This document shows, one piece after another, positions 33,386 to 36,226 of a stretch of 36,226 nt of DNA. Below the pieces are notes generated by a model. It was not told the DNA's origin. It did not search any database and saw only the letters and a list, made by a program, of their open reading frames with translations. Position 1 is the stretch's first letter; the number at the start of each line of letters is the position of its first letter. The translations under genes were made by a program, and so were the position numbers. This DNA comes from Candidatus Sulfopaludibacter sp. SbA3 (GTDB lineage: Bacteria; Pseudomonadota; Alphaproteobacteria; Caulobacterales; Hyphomonadaceae), in contig CAMEDD010000028.1 in the NCBI GenBank assembly GCA_945913285.1, positions 1 to 36,226 on the forward strand, read 5' to 3'.

Positions 33386-34540
33386 ATGCAGTTCATCGAC
33401 CTCCAGGCCCAGCGCCGCCGGATTGAGCCGGAGATCAATGCCGCCATAATGGGCGTTATCGAGAGCGGGAAATACGTCCTGGGGCCGGAAGTGGGCGAGC
33501 TTGAAAAGCAGCTCGCTGCCTGGTGCGGTGCAAAGCATGCGGTGAGCTGCGCCAACGGGACCGACGCGCTCGCGCTCGCCCTGATGGCCTGGCAGCTGAA
33601 ACCCGGCGACGCGGTCTTCTGCCCGAGCTTCACGTTCGTTGCCACCGCGCAGGTTGTCCCCTGGCTCGGTGCCTGGCCGGTCTTCGTGGACGTGCTGCCG
33701 GAGACCTATAACATGGACCCGGAGAGCCTGGAGGCGGCCGTCCGTAAGGTGGTCGCCGAGGGCAAGCTGAAGCCGAAAGTGGTCATCGCCGTGGACCTGT
33801 TCGGTCAGCCTGCGGACTATCCTGCCATTCGGGAAATCTGCGACCGCCGCAGCATGAAGCTCATTGCAGACACAGCGCAAGGCTTTGGGTGCACGCTGGG
33901 CGGGCGCCACCCCTCAGATTGGGCCGATATTGCGACGACCAGCTTTTTCCCCGCCAAGCCGCTCGGCTGCTACGGAGATGGCGGCGCCGTCGTGACGAAT
34001 GACAGCGCCCTCGCCGAACTGATCGAGTCCCTCAGGGTTTATGGCAAGGTGACACCAACCGACGCGGCAAGCCGCAACTTCCACCACGACCCGAAATACC
34101 TCTCCCTGCGCATCGGCATGAACTCGCGCCTCGATACGGTCCAGGCGGCGATCCTCATCGAGAAGCTGAAGATCTTTGCCGACGAGATCGAAAAGCGCGA
34201 GCAGGTGGCGCAGCGCTATACGGCGGCTTTTGCCGGCAGGATCCGCCGCGTGCCGCAGGTCATCGCCGGCGGTCAGAGTGTCTGGGCGCAGTATGTGATC
34301 GAGCATGACCGGCGTGACGGGCTGCAGGCGCATCTTACCGCGAACGGTATTCCCAGCATGGTCTATTATCCCGTGCCGATCCACCAACAGGACTTTGCTG
34401 CGCGGTTTGCGCCGCCTCCGGGCAGCCTGCCGGTGACAGAGGAGGCGAGCCGTCATGTGCTCGCCCTGCCGATGCATCCCTACCTTGCGCCCGAAGACCA
34501 GGACCGCGTGATCGATACGGTGCTGGGGTTCGGGGGCTGA
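33386..34540 (+). CDS. DegT/DnrJ/EryC1 family sugar aminotransferase (WbpE-like)
   Basis: A PLP-dependent enzyme that adds an amino group to a nucleotide-linked keto-sugar. The 384-residue protein has the family's SCANGTDALALAL (substrate loop), VDLFGQPADYPAI and FFPAKPLGCYGDGG with the Schiff-base Lys191. MQFIDLQAQRRRI, GMNSRLDTVQAAIL and the MVYYPVPIHQQ ending are closely alike in WbpE, which makes a 3-amino uronic acid for O-antigen, so that activity is the best guess. AGAGGA lies 9 bases before ATG 33386. It is the last gene before the convergent RTX protein and follows glmS and the unassigned nucleotidyltransferase-like gene. Confidence 0.9.
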   Translation: MQFIDLQAQRRRIEPEINAAIMGVIESGKYVLGPEVGELEKQLAAWCGAKHAVSCANGTDALALALMAWQLKPGDAVFCPSFTFVATAQVVPWLGAWPVFVDVLPETYNMDPESLEAAVRKVVAEGKLKPKVVIAVDLFGQPADYPAIREICDRRSMKLIADTAQGFGCTLGGRHPSDWADIATTSFFPAKPLGCYGDGGAVVTNDSALAELIESLRVYGKVTPTDAASRNFHHDPKYLSLRIGMNSRLDTVQAAILIEKLKIFADEIEKREQVAQRYTAAFAGRIRRVPQVIAGGQSVWAQYVIEHDRRDGLQAHLTANGIPSMVYYPVPIHQQDFAARFAPPPGSLPVTEEASRHVLALPMHPYLAPEDQDRVIDTVLGFGG

Positions 34541-34559
34541 GGCAGGTGTTCAGATCCCG

Positions 34560-36226
34560 CTAACCTGTCCAGTCGGCGCCGAAAGCCAGCTGGAAAAGAT
34601 CTGCCTTCGCGAAGTCGAACACAAATTCATCGGCGGGATCATAGATGGGCGCGGGCGGCGCAAACGCAGCCCTGGCAGTAAGGCCCTCCGCATGTTCGAA
34701 TGGAGCGGCCTGAAAGGCAGCGCGGTCGATCTGCAGAGGTCCTGGCACGCCGCGAAGTGAAAAGTCGAAGGCATCGGGCTCCAGGAACCAGGGATCTAAC
34801 CGGAAGCTATGGATCGCCGGACCGTGGGGCGCCGCACCATCAGGGTCTGCGATGTTTATGGGTCCGGAGACCTGAGGCTTGCCGTCCTCATCCGGCGCCT
34901 CGGCAGACGGCGGCCTGAATGTGCGCCCTTCAGTGAAGCCTGCGACGATATAGTGCCGGGTTGCACCCGCGTAGTCAGTGCCGAAAGCTGCCCGCAGGTC
35001 GGCATAGTTGGCGAGATACTGCACTGGATCGAAAGCGGTAAGGCTGCGTCCTTCGAAATAGCCCGCCGCAATATAGTGCCAGGCTGCGGCCGCTTCATTG
35101 GCCCCGAGAGCCAGGATCAGATCCACGTTCGAGGCAATGTAGCGCAGCCCGTCGAAAGTGTCGGCCGCCCGTCCTTCCCTGAAGCCCGCGATGACATAGT
35201 GAAGGACGCCCCGCGCAGCATCGGGCCCGAAAGAGAGGATCAGATCAACGTGGGAGGCGATGTAGTCCAACGCACGGAATGAGGTTGTCGGCAGCGCCGA
35301 ACTGAACCCAGCCGTGATGTAGTGCTGGGCGGCGAGATCTTCATTACTACCGATCGTGCTGATCAGTGACGGATTAGAAGCCACATAAAGCAGCCCATCG
35401 AAATTGTCTGTCGCACGGCCCTCACTTACTCCGGTCGTGATGTAATGAGAGCTTGCTGCCCTCTGGTCAGTCACGAAGGCGGCGATCAGGTCCGGATTGC
35501 TGGCGATATAGTCCAGGGGACGAAATGCGCTGGTCGAGCGGCCCTCGGCCGCGCCGGCAACAACATAATGTTCGATTGCCGCGGCCTCGTTGACTCCGAA
35601 GGCAAGTCGCAGGTCAAAGTTGGAGGAGATATAGCGCAGCGCGTCAAACGTGGATGTAGAGCGTCCTTCGAAGAACCCTGAGCCGGCATAGTGACTGGTG
35701 GCGCGCTGCGGGTCCGCGCCGAACGCCTGCAACAGGTCTGAATTGCTCGCGAGGTAGTGGAGCGGGCTGAAGACCGGCAGGCTGGACGCCGCAATGACTG
35801 TGTCGGAGAAGGAAATTTCCTCGATACCTGTCAGGGTATCTGTCTCGCCGATGCCGCCAACGGTGACCAGGATACGGTCATCGGCAAGGCGCACCAGGCT
35901 CACACTGCTCAACCGAATGTCGTAGCGAGCGATGTCGTGGCCAGGGCCGCCGTTCAGCGTATCGCTGCCGGGGCCGCCGTTCAGGGTGTCATCACCCTCG
36001 CCGCCGTTCAGGACATCGTCTCCGGCGCCGCCGTTCAGGGTGTCGTTACCTTCGTTGCCGTTCAGCACGTCGTTGCCGCCAAGCCCGTTGACGATGTCAT
36101 TGCCGGCCAGTGCGGAAATCGTATCCGGCCCCTCAGTTCCATTGATGACGTCATCCCCGGCCGTCGGTTGCGACGAAGGCGGTGGAGGAGGCGGTGGAGG
36201 TGGAGGCGGAGGAGGCGGAGGAGGCG
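34560..36226 (-). CDS. RTX calcium-binding repeat protein, 5' end beyond the window
   Basis: A large secreted protein, cut by the right edge. Reading from the edge it has a run of 16 prolines (complement of 36177-36224), then [16 protein letters not shown] and RTX nonapeptide repeats of the GGxGxDxLN type (about 35940-36120), which bind calcium after export. A beta-rich spacer with [12 protein letters not shown] follows, then seven tandem 41-residue repeats (35771-34911). The final 110 residues are acidic and end in [19 protein letters not shown], like an uncleaved type I secretion signal. The HlyD/PrtD exporter at 20582-23627 is the obvious candidate for export. The function of the mature protein (adhesin, S-layer or enzyme part beyond the edge) is not known. 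It converges with the sugar aminotransferase gene, 19 bases apart. Confidence 0.88.
   Translation of the reverse strand, partial: PPPPPPPPPPPPPPPPSSQPTAGDDVINGTEGPDTISALAGNDIVNGLGGNDVLNGNEGNDTLNGGAGDDVLNGGEGDDTLNGGPGSDTLNGGPGHDIARYDIRLSSVSLVRLADDRILVTVGGIGETDTLTGIEEISFSDTVIAASSLPVFSPLHYLASNSDLLQAFGADPQRATSHYAGSGFFEGRSTSTFDALRYISSNFDLRLAFGVNEAAAIEHYVVAGAAEGRSTSAFRPLDYIASNPDLIAAFVTDQRAASSHYITTGVSEGRATDNFDGLLYVASNPSLISTIGSNEDLAAQHYITAGFSSALPTTSFRALDYIASHVDLILSFGPDAARGVLHYVIAGFREGRAADTFDGLRYIASNVDLILALGANEAAAAWHYIAAGYFEGRSLTAFDPVQYLANYADLRAAFGTDYAGATRHYIVAGFTEGRTFRPPSAEAPDEDGKPQVSGPINIADPDGAAPHGPAIHSFRLDPWFLEPDAFDFSLRGVPGPLQIDRAAFQAAPFEHAEGLTARAAFAPPAPIYDPADEFVFDFAKADLFQLAFGADWTG
34911..35771 (-). 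repeat. Seven tandem 41-residue (123-bp) repeats in the RTX protein
   Basis: Each unit has the pattern FxxLxYIASNxDLxxAFG, then a short variable part with xAAxxHYxxxG, then xEGRSTxx. The units begin at residues 100, 141, 182, 223, 264, 305 and 346 of the visible portion and differ from each other by many residues, so the array is old. Unit 4 has lost the EGR motif (SSALPT). Similar YxASNPDL...HYxxxGxxEGR repeats occur in other large T1SS-secreted proteins. Confidence 0.88.

Noticed and set aside
1..36226. rRNA, tRNA or prophage genes
   Set aside because: None could be recognised by eye on either strand; a covariance or profile scan would be needed to be sure for tRNA.

Overview
The window reads as a GC-rich alphaproteobacterial chromosome segment, probably of the Hyphomonadaceae/Caulobacterales type. 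This is judged from codon bias, frequent TTG/GTG starts, and gene content (NnrU, a YfgM-like protein with BamB and Der, a PrtD/HlyD type I exporter, a CysNC fusion). It is mostly ordinary chromosome. No rRNA, tRNA, CRISPR array or prophage was seen.

Layout. 1-131 is the 3' tail of an IS630-type transposase. 176-6571 (minus strand) holds an ABC-F ATPase, an rRNA pseudouridine synthase, an RsmC-like methyltransferase, a lipoprotein hydrolase and a thiolase with a strong terminator, plus a wrecked cytochrome c gene at 2106-2529. 7009-10718 carries dnaJ, an LpoA-like periplasmic lipoprotein divergent from rsmI, and a collapsed yraN. 10730-15703 has a small lipoprotein cytochrome c, a class A penicillin-binding protein, NnrU, a small membrane protein and panB. 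15775-19425 is the yfgM-like/bamB/der cluster for outer-membrane biogenesis and ribosome assembly. 19429-20581 is an isolated predicted nucleotidyltransferase (GSU2403 type) with two unusual inverted repeats. 20582-24770 is a type I secretion membrane-fusion/ATPase pair behind a mannose-1-phosphate guanylyltransferase. 24899-27360 is accessory: a GST gene with an in-frame UGA, a Phd/VapC toxin-antitoxin pair behind a 25-bp palindrome, and arsH with a frameshifted arsC. 27448-30257 is cysD-cysNC. 30501-34540 runs glmS, an unrecognised nucleotidyltransferase-fold protein and a WbpE-like sugar aminotransferase. 34560 to the right edge (minus strand) is a large RTX protein with seven 41-residue repeats, a likely type I secretion substrate.

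How the parts connect. GlmS feeds UDP-GlcNAc, the WbpE-like enzyme aminates a nucleotide sugar and ManC makes GDP-mannose, so several genes serve the cell surface. The HlyD/PrtD exporter could secrete the RTX repeat protein.

Two things stand out. First, five genes are broken in five different ways (cytochrome c, a protease-like exported protein, yraN, GST, arsC), each still recognisable. This points to recent gene decay or to assembly errors. Second, two nucleotidyltransferase-fold proteins are unassigned: 19429-20475, whose start codon sits inside a 12-bp-arm inverted repeat, and 32341-33288, between glmS and a sugar aminotransferase. These are the best candidates for something undescribed.
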